DNA from: an uncultured Mycoplasmataceae bacterium
GTDB taxonomy: Bacteria > Bacillota_I > Bacilli_A > Mycoplasmatales > Mycoplasmoidaceae
NCBI GenBank assembly: GCA_900544585.1
Contig: UQVX01000001.1
Location: 186,001-250,000 of the forward strand
Length of the DNA: 64,000 nucleotides
Reading direction: 5' to 3'
The notes under the pieces are model-generated. The model made no database searches. It worked only from the letters and a program-made list of their open reading frames with translations, and was not told the DNA's origin. Below, piece after piece: positions 44,194 to 54,351 of this stretch; positions within the stretch are counted from its first letter, which is position 1; every line of letters begins with the position of its first letter. Made by a program: the position numbers and the translations under genes.

Positions 44194-44976
44194 CTATTCT
44201 TTATTAGTTGCATTTTTTGATGATGGTTTATTGTTGTTAAATTTTTGTGAAGATCTCTGTGAATTATTTCTATTGTTTCTTGAATTATTGAAACGACCCT
44301 TACCATCTTTAGGTCTTTGGTTCGAATTGCGGTTAACCTTTTTAAAGATTTCTCCCCTATTAATTCAAACCTTGACTCCAATAATCCCATATGTTGTATG
44401 AGCTTCTTCTAAAGCATAATCAATATCAGTTCTCAATGTTGACAGAGTAATGATTCCTTCAGAATATCCTTCTTCACGGGCCATTTCTACTCCACCCAAA
44501 CGACCTGATACATGCGTTTTCACACCTTTAGCACCAGCTCATAACACTTTTCTAATTGCTGCTTTTTGAGCATTTCTAAAACTAACTCTATTTTCAATTG
44601 CATCAGCAATTTCTCTAGCAACAATTCTTGCACTTAATTCTGGAGTATTAACGTTAATAATATTAATTTTTACTTTGATATCTCTACCTACAATTTTGTT
44701 AACAGCAAGAATAGCATTTTTTAATTCGCTATTTTCTACACCAAAAATTACACCAGGCTGAACACAGAAAACATATAAAGTAATTGTTGTTTGTTCACGT
44801 TCAATTTCAATTCTATCGATTTTAGCAAAAGGGTATTTTTTTAAGAAATGATTTCTAATCTTGTCATCTTGAACCAACCATGTTGCAGTTTGCAATGTAT
44901 CCTTGGCAATTCAACGTGATTGTCATTCTTTGTTGATACCATATCTTAAACCATTTGGATTAACTTTAGATCCCAT
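44194..44976 (-). CDS. rpsC: 30S ribosomal protein S3
   Basis: 260 residues. [18 protein letters not shown] opens the protein; KH domain and the conserved [33 protein letters not shown] and GVKVWINRGEIF follow. The C-terminal tail is rich in Asn, Arg and Ser, longer than the core. S3 lines the mRNA entry and has helicase activity. Start ATG overlaps the rplV stop. Confidence 0.97.
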
Positions 44977-45404
44977 TATTTAGTTTCCTCCATAACCTTA
45001 GTTTTTTTATTACCCAATGCTCTTCTTTTAACCTTATCTTTGATTAAAGCTAGATCTTTTTGACGTTCATTAATGTCATCACTTAAAGTAATTTTAAAGT
45101 GAGTAGTTCTTTTAAAAATTGTGTCTGCTGAACCTTTAGCTCTAGGCATTACTCTTTTTAAAGTTGGACCTTCATTGGCAAAAATTTCATAAACATAAAG
45201 TAGTTCACCATTCATTGAATGATTGTTTGTTGCATTAGAAATCGCACTATTAAGTAACTTTTTTAAAATTCCAGCTGATTTTTTATTCGTCGTTTCTAAG
45301 ATTCTTAATGCTTCAGCAACTTTTTTACCACGAATTAAATCAACAACTAATTTGGCTTTACGACTTGATACATGAACGCTTCTAACTATTGCAGTTGTTT
45401 TCAT
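44976..45404 (-). CDS. rplV: 50S ribosomal protein L22
   Basis: 142 residues. VRSVHVSSRKAKLVVDLIRG and the beta-hairpin region EGPTLKRVMPRAKGSADTIF are characteristic; the hairpin lines the exit tunnel and macrolide site. The C-terminal 25 residues form a basic extension. Coupled to rpsC through TAATG. Confidence 0.97.
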   Translation of the reverse strand: MKTTAIVRSVHVSSRKAKLVVDLIRGKKVAEALRILETTNKKSAGILKKLLNSAISNATNNHSMNGELLYVYEIFANEGPTLKRVMPRAKGSADTIFKRTTHFKITLSDDINERQKDLALIKDKVKRRALGNKKTKVMEETK

Positions 45405-45426
45405 ATTGAATCTCCTTTAATTAGAA

Positions 45427-45693
45427 TTAACGTTTTGCTTCTGTATGATTTTTGAATGATCTTGTTGGTGCGAATTCACCTAACTTATGACCTATCATAT
45501 CTTCTGTGATAAACACTTTGATAAATTGTTTACCATTATGTACTTCAAATGTATTGCCAATAAATTCTGGAAAGATTGTTGATTTGCGTGATCATGTTTT
45601 AATTGGTTTTTTCTTATCACTAGCATTCATTGCTTCTACTTTTTTCATTAAACTAGCCTCAACAAATGCACCTTTTTTTGTGCTTCTTGACAT
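45427..45693 (-). CDS. rpsS: 30S ribosomal protein S19
   Basis: 88 residues. [20 protein letters not shown] and the core [20 protein letters not shown], then [18 protein letters not shown], are highly conserved. The conserved Trp of KTWSR is UGA. S19 sits in the 30S head beside S13. Confidence 0.98.
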
Positions 45694-45720
45694 AAATTTA
45701 CCTTTCTAACAAATAGTTAA

Positions 45721-46560
45721 TTATTTACGACGACGAATGATTAAGTTACTTGATGATTTTTTAGAATTACGAGTTTTAACACCCATCAATTTCTTACCTC
45801 ATGGTGATCTAGGTGCATCCTTACCAATTGGTTGTCTTCCTTCACCACCACCATGTGGGTGATCGTTAGGGTTCATTGCAGAACCACGAACTGTTGGTCT
45901 AACACCTAAATGACGATTTCTACCAGCTTTACCTAAATTAACTAAGTTATGGTCTTCATTAGATACAACGCCAATTGTTGCACGGCAATCTTTTCTAATT
46001 TTTCTAACTTCACCACTCATTAATTTACAAACTACATATTCACCACTGTCATCAGAACCTAAGATTTGGATAAATGCACCAGCTGAACGAGCTAATTGCC
46101 CTCCATGTCCAGGAATTAATTCAACATTATGAACTAATGTACCTTCTGGAATATTAGCTAGGATTGTTGTGTTCCCTGGAACAATATCAACATTTTTAGT
46201 TCCAGAAATAACTTTGTCTCCAACTTTAATACCTTTTGGTGCAATGATATACTTTTTCAAACCATTTGCATAAACTACCAAAGAAATAAATGATGTTCTG
46301 TTTGGGTCATATTCAATTGATTTAACAGTTGCAGGAATATCATCAATATTTCTTTTGAAATCAATTAAACGATATTTTCTTTTGTGACCACCACCATGAT
46401 GGCGAATTGTAATTTTACCTTGGTTGTTACGACCTGATTTTTTTTGCAAATTAACAAGTAGCGATTTTTCAGGTTTATTAGTTGTTAATTCTGATTTGTA
46501 ATCAATAACAACTGTTTGGCGTTTACCACTACTTCTTGCTTTTATACGTTTAACAGCCAT
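45721..46560 (-). CDS. rplB: 50S ribosomal protein L2
   Basis: 279 residues. [20 protein letters not shown] near the N-terminus and [20 protein letters not shown] near the end are L2 hallmarks, including the His needed for peptidyl transferase centre structure. After PRSP a UGA-Trp continues to the C-terminal IIRRRK. Highly conserved length. Confidence 0.98.
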
Positions 46561-46596
46561 ATTTGCTCCTTGAGATTTTCGACATGTTAATTTAAA

Positions 46597-46995
46597 CTAT
46601 TTACTAACTTCTTTAACTTCTACTTCTTTTGTTGCTTTTTTTGAAGTTGATGTTTTTTTGTTGTTTGATGCTGCTTTTATTTCTTCTTGAGCAGCTTCTA
46701 CTTCTTCTTTTGTTACAGCTAGTTTCACACCTGATGGTAATGTAACATAAGCTATCTTCATCAATTTTGTTCTTCCTGGAACTTTTGTGCCAGTTCTAAA
46801 TAATGATGGTTTTCTAGTAATAGTATTGATTGATTCTACTTTTACTTCATACATTGCTTCAAATGCTCTTTTGATGTCATGCTTTGTTGCTTTAGGATTA
46901 ACTTCAAAAGCAATTACTTCTTTATTTGATGCATTTCTAACAGTAAAGGTTTTTTCTGTTAAATATGGTTTGATAATAACTTGAACTAATTCCAT
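46597..46995 (-). CDS. rplW: 50S ribosomal protein L23 with charged tail
   Basis: 132 residues. IIKPYLTEKTFTVRNASNK and FEVNPKATKHDIKRAFEAMY identify L23, which docks chaperones and SRP at the tunnel exit. A low-complexity tail of about 35 residues (Glu, Lys, Thr, Ala) extends beyond the usual end at about 97, a trait of mollicute ribosomal proteins. Confidence 0.96.
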   Translation of the reverse strand: MELVQVIIKPYLTEKTFTVRNASNKEVIAFEVNPKATKHDIKRAFEAMYEVKVESINTITRKPSLFRTGTKVPGRTKLMKIAYVTLPSGVKLAVTKEEVEAAQEEIKAASNNKKTSTSKKATKEVEVKEVSK

Positions 46996-47008
46996 AATAA
47001 CTTTTCCC

Positions 47009-47671
47009 CTATTCTGTAATTGTCTTATTCAATTTTTTATTAAATTGTTCTAAATATTGAGCAAATGTGTCTTCAAATGCAATAACAACATTAGCACTCA
47101 TAATATCTTTTACTGATACTTGATTTCAAACTTTAGCATCAACCTTTGTTAAATTATGTGCTGATTTAATAATATTTGTTGCATCATTATTACCAATAAT
47201 TAGTAATTTTTGGTTTTGGAAATTTTGTTGTTTTATAAATTCACAAACAGCTTTTGTTGATGGCTTTTCTAAAGATGTATTTTTATCTAAAGCATATAAG
47301 TTATCTGCTTGCATCTTTAATGTTAAGGCTGATTTGAATGCTAGAATTCTAACTTTTGAATTCACTTTTAAAGTGTAATTGCGATTTGGTTTTGGACCAA
47401 ACACCACACCACCACCTCTTCATTGAGGATTACGGATTGAACCTGTTCTTGCTCTTCCGGTGTGTTTTTGACGTCATGGTTTTTTACCACCACCACGAAC
47501 TTCACCTTTTGTTAAGGTTGAGTGTGTGCCTTGACGTAAAGCAGCATTTTCACAAATCACACAATCAAACATTGCTTGTTTATTAGGAGTTTCAACAAAA
47601 AGTTCTTCAGTGACACTAATGTTTTTTGTTGATTTTTCATTAAATTTTAATAACTTTAAACTTACTGACAT
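47009..47671 (-). CDS. rplD: 50S ribosomal protein L4
   Basis: 220 residues. The loop RQGTHSTLTKGEVRGGGKKP followed by WRQKHTGRARTGSIRNPQWR reaches the exit tunnel and is the L4 signature; the first Trp is UGA. Standard place between rplC and rplW. In other bacteria L4 autoregulates the S10 operon; no such leader structure is evident here. Confidence 0.97.
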
Positions 47672-47680
47672 TTACTTCTC

Positions 47681-48418
47681 CTATTCTTGAACTACTTCTG
47701 ATTCTGGATTTGAATCTAAGACTTCAAATGTTAAGTCTTGCTTATTATGTTTGTAATCTACAATTTGTAATTCCACTTTGTGATTTGGTTTCATTACTGA
47801 TGATTTAATTTTTACTAATCCATTTTTTGGACCAGGAATACTTCCTTTAATTAACAAGATATTTTTATCTTTATTAACATCAATAACCACTAGATTTTTT
47901 GTTGTTACCAATTCATCACCATAGTGACCTGGTAATTTAGTTCCCTTGATAACTCTTTGACCTTGACTACCACCACGACCAAATGCAATTGAACCAACGT
48001 AACGGTGAGGGTATCCTGCACCATGCCCCATTGGACCCATACTAAAATTATGACGTTTTATTGAACCTGTAAATCCATGTCCTTTTGTATATGCTTGGAC
48101 ATCAACTAATTCACCTTGTTCAAAAACTGAACAATCAATATTGCTACCAACTTCATAACCTGACACATCTCTTAGTTCACGAATATATCTTTTTGTTTCA
48201 CTATTTGATTTCTTAAAAATTCCTTTAAGGGGTTTGTTAACATTTTGTTCTTTGATGTTTCAATATCCTACTTGAGTTGCTACATATCCATCTTTTTCTA
48301 GTGTTTTTACACCTAACACTTGGTTAGGTTCAGCATAAATAACAGTGACTGGTATTTTTTTGCCCGAAGTTGTAAATACTTGAGTCATACCAACTTTAGT
48401 ACCTAAAATAGATTTCAT
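47681..48418 (-). CDS. rplC: 50S ribosomal protein L3
   Basis: 245 residues. [20 protein letters not shown], then [20 protein letters not shown] and [19 protein letters not shown], are diagnostic; the usual R-x-x-GSIG context is recognisable. The C-terminus is longer than usual by about 30 residues, ending [12 protein letters not shown]-Trp lies at VGYWNIKE. Confidence 0.97.
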
Positions 48419-48441
48419 TGTTAAGTCTCCTCTCTAAGAAA

Positions 48442-48747
48442 TTACAGCTTAATTTTGATTTCAACACCAGTAGGAATTGAGATATGTTTTAATTTATCCA
48501 TTGTCTCAGGTTTAGTATTTAACAAAATGATTAAACGTTTATGAATTCTTCTTTCAAATTGTTCACGACTTGATTTATTAACATGTGGTGAACGAAGAAT
48601 AGTGAAAATTTCTGTTTTAGTTGGTAATGGGATAGGACCCTTGATTTGTGCATCAGTTGATTTTGCAGTTTCAATAATCTTTTTTACTGATTGATCTAAC
48701 AATTTGTGATCATATGAGTATAGCTTTATTCTTAATCCTTGATTCAT
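48442..48747 (-). CDS. rpsJ: 30S ribosomal protein S10
   Basis: 101 residues. [20 protein letters not shown] and the loop [19 protein letters not shown] are characteristic. First gene of the superoperon. Start MNQGLRIKL at 48747 is chosen because AAGGAGG is six bases upstream; a longer frame to 48786 is not supported. S10 also acts in transcription antitermination with NusB in many bacteria. Confidence 0.97.
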   Translation of the reverse strand: MNQGLRIKLYSYDHKLLDQSVKKIIETAKSTDAQIKGPIPLPTKTEIFTILRSPHVNKSSREQFERRIHKRLIILLNTKPETMDKLKHISIPTGVEIKIKL

Positions 48748-48906
48748 TTGTTGCCTCCTTGTAACGATATGTTTGTTACGAATCATTGGATTACTATTAA
48801 AAAGTTACCTGAAAAACCTTGACAACTTATATTGGTGTATCAGCAATCTTTATAATAGAAAAACCACAACAATTATATAACAAAAAATGAAAATACCTAT
48901 TATTTT
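48748..48906 (-). promoter_or_regulatory. Leader and probable promoter of the ribosomal superoperon
   Basis: About 160 non-coding bases before rpsJ. On the minus strand a TATAAT lies at 48877-48872 and a TATAAA nearer to the gene at about 48856-48851; neither has a convincing -35. The leader of roughly 110-120 bases has no obvious strong hairpin resembling the L4-responsive leader of enterobacteria. Confidence 0.4.
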
Positions 48907-48911
48907 TTAGT

Positions 48912-48945
48912 AAAAAAATAAGAACCATCTTAATAGATAGTTCTT
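48912..48945 (-). terminator. Terminator of the tmRNA gene
   Basis: Stem of 10 bp with one C-A mismatch (AAGAACCATC with GATAGTTCTT, 48920-48945), six-base loop, followed on the minus strand by a run of seven T. It lies about 50 bases beyond the tmRNA 3' end. Confidence 0.8.
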
Positions 48946-48994
48946 ATAATTATTGGCTGGCATAATTCTAAGTTTTTAACTTATCATCATGATG

Positions 48995-49397
48995 TGGTGG
49001 AGGTGAGGGGAGTCGAACCCCTTTCCGCAATATACCTAGCTTAATAAAATCTACAGTTTAGCTTAATTTTTTATGATTTACTTCTACCAGTTAACTAAAT
49101 ATAAGCTAAATTATTAACTTAAAGAAGAGATTTTTTAAAGAAAATCTATAAACTGTTTAAAGTTAGCAAAGTGCTAGTTGTAAAAAGCTTCAGATAAAAA
49201 CTAGTACTTTTTTAAAAAAATATAACTAATTAATTAGCAAGAAAGAGCTAATAAATTGTTGTTTTGAAGTAAGTTCATGTCAAATGAGTTTACTTCTTGT
49301 TGATTTTCGTCTGCATTTATTGAGACCTCGAGCTGTAAGGGGCAGACCCCACTGCCTTTATTAAGAGGTAATATCCCGTCGAAGCCGTGACACCCCC
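48995..49397 (-). ncRNA. ssrA: Transfer-messenger RNA (tmRNA)
   Basis: 403 bases. The 5' end GGGGGTGTCACGGCTTCGAC and the 3' end with GGTTCGACTCCCCTCACC plus encoded CCA form the tRNA-like half; the acceptor stem has seven pairs. The tag reading frame after the resume codon GCA gives 26 residues: ADENQQEVNSFDM, then NLLQNNNLLALSC, stop TAA. It rescues ribosomes stalled on broken messages. Located 12 bases after the fhs stop, with a terminator downstream; its promoter must lie in the end of fhs. Confidence 0.95.
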
Positions 49398-49409
49398 AAT
49401 AATATTCTA

Positions 49410-51005
49410 CTACTTCATAACAAAATTTTTAGCACTTGGTACTCTTGGTAAACCTGGCATTCTATAAACTACTGAAGTTATAGGAACAATTAATTTAGCT
49501 GCATGATTAATTTCGACATCTTCAATAGTTGTCACAAAATTAGTGGGTTTACCTAAAATTTTGGGATCACAAGTTAATGAATAAGGATTCTTGGAAATGC
49601 AAACATAATAATCACTGAATTCTTTATAACTATTTAATTTTTGTTTTGCCAACTCGCTTAAAATGATGTCATCTGCACCATAGGCTGTGGTTACAATTTT
49701 TTTGATTTTACTTAAAATTGAATCATTCATCTTATATAAAGGTTTGTACTGAATTGATGGAGATAACAATAATTCATGTACCTTTTGTGCTAATTCCTTT
49801 GCTCCAAGTGAGCCCTTAGACCAAGAATCACTTAATGCATATGGAATATTAACTTTATCAAGAAGAAATTGAAGTGTTTGCAAATCTTCTCTTTTATCCT
49901 CACTACGATGATTAATAGCAACAATTAATTTAACACCATATTGTTGACAATGGTTGATATGGTGTAAAACATTTTTAAATCCTTCATTAATTTTTTGTTT
50001 GTTAGTTGTCATATTTGGATTTAAACCATCATTTTGACCATTGTAAATAATAGATTTTAATGAGACAACAAGCACAACTAATTGAGGGTTTAAATTACCT
50101 TCTCTAGCTGTGATATTCATAAATTTTTCTAACCCTAAATCACTACCAAACCCACATTCTGTTACAACATTGTCAGATAAATCTAAAGCAGCATTAAGAG
50201 AAAATAAACTACTGCAACCATGAGCAATATTAGCAAATGGTCCACCATGAACTAAAACAGGATTATCTTCCAAGGTTCTTACTAAATTAGGATAAAATGC
50301 ATCATTTAAAATTGCCATGATTGCATCTTTAATTTCTAAATCTTTGATTTTAATAGGTTGATCGTCTGTATTGTAAGCAACAATTGTATTATTGATTTTT
50401 TGTTCAAAATCTTTTCTAGATTTTGATAAACAAAACAATGCCATTAAATCACTTGCGGCAGTAATATTAAATGAAGTATTTATAATATCATTTTTACTAT
50501 CAAAAGTAGACAACTTAACTTGTCTTAATCCACGGTCATTCATATCCAAACAACGTTTTCAAATAATTTTATTTGGATCAATATTTAAATTACTATTTTG
50601 ATAAATTTCGTTTTCAATTATTGCACTAATTAAATTATTAGCAGATGTAATTGCATGAATGTCACCTGTGAAATGCAAATTAATCTTATCAAAAGGTAAT
50701 AACATTGCTTTATTACTTCCACTTCCAGTTCCTTTCATTCCAAAAACAGGACCTAAAGATGGTTCACGCAAAGCGCCAATCGTTTTAACACCAATACTAT
50801 TTAAACCATCTACCAAGCCAATTGAAGTTGTAGTTTTTCCTTCACCAGCAGGTGTAGGACTCATTGATGTAACAACAATTAAATTACCAGGTTTAGATTT
50901 TTTTTTGTAATCCAAAATTTTGATAATTTCACTTGTGTAATTATCAAAATCATTAATAGCTAAATTATGTTTTCGAACAATATCTAAAATGACATTATCT
51001 TTCAT
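49410..51005 (-). CDS. fhs: Formate-tetrahydrofolate ligase
   Basis: 531 residues. ATP-binding loop [35 protein letters not shown] (family signature), [17 protein letters not shown] and [14 protein letters not shown] are all present. It makes 10-formyl-THF from formate, THF and ATP, feeding fMet-tRNA and purine formylation. One UGA-Trp precedes KRCLDMNDR. Slightly shorter than the usual 555 residues. Its ATG overlaps the stop of the upstream membrane protein gene. Confidence 0.97.
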
Positions 51006-52204
51006 TAGTTAACCTTCATTAAATTACCATTTATAGGTAATGCTACATATTTTTTAGAACAATGTTTATCAACAAAATATATTCCAGTAATACATCCAGC
51101 AAACACCAACATGAAAATTGGTAAATAAACAATTCTTCAAACATGACCAAACGAATTCAAATCTTCACTAAGTACTAAAACAAAAGGATTTAAATTCGTA
51201 ATACCTTCATATACAGGAGCAGCGGCTACTAAACTTGAAAAAGTTGCATATGTTAAATAAACAAATGGAATTAACATTCCATAAATAAGGTGATTGATTA
51301 GATTAGTAGTAGCATATTTACGATTATTAGTGATGACAACAAATCCTGTAACACCAAAAAATAATGGGTCTAAAATGTGCAAGATAATGTTTGTGTATCA
51401 ATGTCATGGTGCTCAACCAGCGACTTCACCAGTTGCTACTCTTGGTGGTAATAAAACACAATTGAAGATTAATCCAACAAGAATAATATAAATAGTGCAA
51501 TACATTAAAAAAGAGTTATGTCTAAAAATTTTAAGACTTGGTTTAATTGTAAAAAGTAATGCAAAAAAGAAGCATAACAAATTAGTTTGAATTGTAAAAA
51601 ATCTTAATTGTGTAAATCAAATTCCTGAGTAATTATTAGCAATTATGTAATTAGGGTCATATTTATTAAATGAATAAACATGTTGAATAGAATTAGGATC
51701 AATATAAAAACAACATCATATTGTTTGAACCATGAACACCATTAAACAAACAATCATGATGTATTGTCATGATTTACGATGAAATGTTTGTTTTAATTCT
51801 GGATCTGAAGCAAAGATATTTTTAAATCAAGGTTTAAAATAAGCGAAGTTTATTTCACGTAATAAATAAACAATGCCAACAATGCCACCAATTAGTGTTC
51901 AATTAAAGTAAAAGAAATAACTTTTACGTTCAACTGGTAATTGCCAGATAATTAAAAATTGAATAAGAATGGTCCACATTAACAAGAAAATACCTGCACT
52001 TCTCATAGCTGCGGCAGTTTCTGGTAACCATGCTAATTTAGTAGCAATATACTCACTAAATTGCGGACTAAACCCATAAGCAAAAAAACTTATTCATAGT
52101 ATGGCAAGTACAACTTGTAAAGATGTAAGGAATAGTAATTGAAAATTTGATTTATTTTTTATAAAATCATCAGATGAAATTGATTGATAATTTTCTACTA
52201 GCAT
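51005..52204 (-). CDS. Polytopic membrane protein, Pr6Pr/FAR-17a-like, unknown function
   Basis: 399 residues with eight or nine predicted membrane helices. [19 protein letters not shown] and [20 protein letters not shown] resemble the conserved Thr/Asn and His positions of Pr6Pr / AIG1-FAR-17a-type membrane proteins, where Thr and His can be catalytic for ester hydrolysis. Similar proteins occur in mycoplasmas as uncharacterised DUF families. Many UGA-Trp codons hide it from standard translation. It is coupled to fhs by TAATG and follows two PQ-loop genes, so the four genes likely share a transcript. The call is tentative. Confidence 0.55.
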
Positions 52205-52222
52205 AACAGTGTAAATAATATA

Positions 52223-52630
52223 TTATTTGTTTTTCTTTTTAGCATTAATTTTATCAATTAATATTTGACAATATTCTTTTTCAGTAATCTTTAGTTTTTT
52301 AGCAAAACAAATATTTTTAATTTTGGTAACAAAAATATAACCTGCAAAAATTATTGTAATTGTTTCTAATGCAAACATTAATGAAAAACTCAAACTTCCT
52401 TTTGTTAGAACAATTCCCAACAAAAAGAAAATATCCAATGAAACTGCACCAAAAATTACAATGATTCACATTCATAGAGAAATTTGTGAAGTATCTTTAG
52501 TTTGGTAAGTTTTAATAGCTCCATAAAGATAAGAAAAAATCAATATAAAGGCAGCAATCACACCAATTACAAAGGCCCATAATGGTATGGGTCCAAACAT
52601 TGAATTAGTTGAATAATTTGGATAATTCAT
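52223..52630 (-). CDS. PQ-loop/SemiSWEET-like membrane protein (second of pair)
   Basis: 135 residues with three main membrane segments. LYGAIKTYQTKDTSQISLWM matches the PQ-loop segment of SemiSWEET/MtN3 proteins, although the PQ pair itself is replaced. The C-terminal tail AKKLKITEKEYCQILI resembles that of the preceding protein, so the two are paralogues. SemiSWEETs are small sugar transporters working as dimers; a heterodimer is possible. The ATG overlaps the preceding gene stop in TAATG. Confidence 0.65.
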
Positions 52631-53046
52631 TATTCTTTTTCTCCTTGACAATTATTGTTTTCATATTCTTCTTCAGTTAAATTTAGTTTTTTAGCTTTAA
52701 TAATGTTTCTTACTTTGATGAAACTAACAATAAAAGATGAAGAACAACAAATTACTTCACAAATAATAATTAGTATCCCAGGAATACGATAACTTCATAA
52801 TCACACATCATGACTAATTGGTGGTTGATTACCAACAATAATTCCAGCGTCTGGAATAACAGTTAACCCTATTCCATAAATAAGCATAAAAAAAGTCCCT
52901 ATTGTCAACACAAGGTACAACATCAGGGACAGTTTAGCAGTTTTCTTTGTTTTTACTGTGTAAAACACCTGCGGAATGACAGACACACCCAACAGGCATG
53001 TACCAATCAATGTAAAAACAGTCATAGTAATACTTAATGCATTCAT
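52630..53046 (-). CDS. PQ-loop/SemiSWEET-like membrane protein (first of pair)
   Basis: 138 residues, three predicted membrane helices. SVIPQVFYTVKTKKTAKLS contains the PQ motif after the first helix, in the usual context of SemiSWEET transporters. An insert of about 25 residues (VIPDAGIIVGNQPPISHDVW) separates helices two and three. The tail IKAKKLNLTEEEYENNN resembles its neighbour's tail. Substrate unknown; sugar is a family-based guess. Confidence 0.72.
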
Positions 53047-53097
53047 TTATTACATTCCTTAACTTAATAATTTTTACATAATTAATTATATAAACAA

Positions 53098-53123
53098 AAA
53101 AACAAGATAGAAATCTTGTTTTT
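53098..53123 (-). terminator. Terminator after tRNA-Leu
   Basis: Perfect 11-bp stem (AAAAACAAGAT with ATCTTGTTTTT), four-base loop, and on the minus strand a T run. It lies 14 bases beyond the tRNA 3' end. Confidence 0.82.
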
Positions 53124-53136
53124 AACTATTTTAAAA

Positions 53137-53222
53137 TGGTGCCCAGAAAGGGACTTGAACCCTTAAGGTCGTAAAACCGGAAGATTTTGAGTCTTCTGCG
53201 TCTGCCATTCCGCCATCTGGGC
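53137..53222 (-). tRNA. tRNA-Leu (anticodon CAA)
   Basis: 86-base tRNA with encoded CCA. Acceptor GCCCAGA pairs with TCTGGGC; anticodon loop CTCAAAA gives anticodon CAA, reading UUG; the long variable arm (CGGTTTTACGACC) shows a class II tRNA; T arm AGGGTTCAAGTCCCT is standard. Confidence 0.95.
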
Positions 53223-53232
53223 ATATACAATT

Positions 53233-53406
53233 CTATATTGCAATAATTAAGGTGATAATAACACCTAAAAGAATGAATAAAACAAGAATTAAGAAAGCTA
53301 AATTACGATTGAACCAATTTTGCTTCTTTGCAACTTTTGTATTCTCATATTTCCCAACATTAGGAATTTTTTTAATTACTTCAAGATTTTTCTTGTTTTT
53401 TTCCAT
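53233..53406 (-). CDS. Small tail-anchored membrane protein, unknown
   Basis: 57 residues: a Lys/Asn-rich N-terminal half (MEKNKKNLEVIKKIPNVGKY) and a single C-terminal membrane helix (LAFLILVLFILLGVIITLII). The ATG overlaps the rpmF stop in TAATG, so it is translated with L32. SecE would have similar topology and small size, but the typical SecE residues are not evident, so I do not call it. Two short UGA-free halves read continuously. Confidence 0.65.
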   Translation of the reverse strand: MEKNKKNLEVIKKIPNVGKYENTKVAKKQNWFNRNLAFLILVLFILLGVIITLIIAI

Positions 53407-53579
53407 TATTTATCTAAAACTTTAATTCCTTTATATGTCCCACATGAATGACAAACACGGTGCGGTTGAGTTAATACACCACAATTTTTGCAAGCAACTG
53501 AATTAGCAACTTCTAAATGGTGATGGCTACGACGCATCCCTTTACGTGATTTGCTAACTCTTCTTTGTTGTACTGCCAT
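53406..53579 (-). CDS. rpmF: 50S ribosomal protein L32
   Basis: 57 residues. MAVQQRRVSKSRKGMRRSHH and two CxxC pairs (CKNCG and CHSCG) show the zinc-binding form of L32. GGAGG lies seven bases before the ATG. Divergent from udk. Confidence 0.96.
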   Translation of the reverse strand: MAVQQRRVSKSRKGMRRSHHHLEVANSVACKNCGVLTQPHRVCHSCGTYKGIKVLDK

Positions 53580-53674
53580 AAATTTCCTCCAAGTTATTTG
53601 CTATTGTTTTTAGATAAAAATTTTAAATACTAAATCAAACACATTAATTTTACATTAAAACAAAGCTATTTTTA

Positions 53675-53680
53675 TATAAT
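53675..53680 (+). promoter_or_regulatory. -10 element for udk
   Basis: TATAAT nine bases before an ATG at 53689. Transcription would start at about that ATG, so the real start codon is more likely the next in-frame ATG at 53713, which has AGGA upstream. Confidence 0.5.
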
Positions 53681-53712
53681 CTATCACAATGAGCAAATTG
53701 CTAGGATTAATA

Positions 53713-54351
53713 ATGAGAAAAGATAGAAGACCAATTTTGATTTTATTAGCTGGTGGTAGTGGTAGTGGCAAAACAACTGTTGCTGAAGAAATTATTAAAA
53801 ACCTTCCAAGTGACATTAATGGTGTTTCCATTTGCCAAGATCGTTATTACCTTGATGACAACTGTGACAAAAAAAATGATCCTATTAACTTTAATTATGA
53901 TCACCCCAATGCATTTGATTGAAAATTAATGCGTGAACATTTAAAACAATTAATGAATAATCAAGTCACTAATTTACCAATTTATGACTATAAAACTCAT
54001 AGTAGAAAGAGCGATATTGACATTGTTGAACCAAGAGATGTTATTATCTTTGAAGGAATTCATGCTCTACATGATGATGAAATTAATAGTTTAGCTGAAT
54101 TAAAAATTTTTGTGGATACACCAAAAGATGAATCATTCATCCGTCGGTTAGAACGTGATGTTAAGAGTAGAGGTCGTAGTCTAGATGGGGTTATCAATCA
54201 ATGAAGACAAACAGTTAGACCAATGTACGATGCATTTGTTGAGCCATTAAAATTAAAAGCTGATGTTATCATCCCTTGAAATGAATACCAAAGAAAAGCA
54301 GTTGAAATAATTAGACGTGGTTTGATTGATTTACACAATAATAAAAAATAA
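53713..54351 (+). CDS. udk: Uridine kinase
   Basis: 212 residues. P-loop LAGGSGSGKTTVAEE, then ICQDRYYLDD, FNYDHPNAFDW (family FDHPxAFD) and FEGIHALHDD identify the uridine/cytidine kinase of pyrimidine salvage. A longer start at 53689 would add eight residues (MSKLLGLI) but would be leaderless. Conserved Trp after FD is UGA. The stop overlaps the next ATG in TAATG. Confidence 0.93.

Noticed and set aside
44136..44390. 84-residue minus-strand frame in the rpsC region
   Set aside because: Out-of-frame shadow of the S3 tail and the start of rplP.
53233..53406. Candidate secE beside rpmF
   Set aside because: Topology and size would fit but conserved SecE residues are not seen, and secE normally precedes nusG, which is not here.
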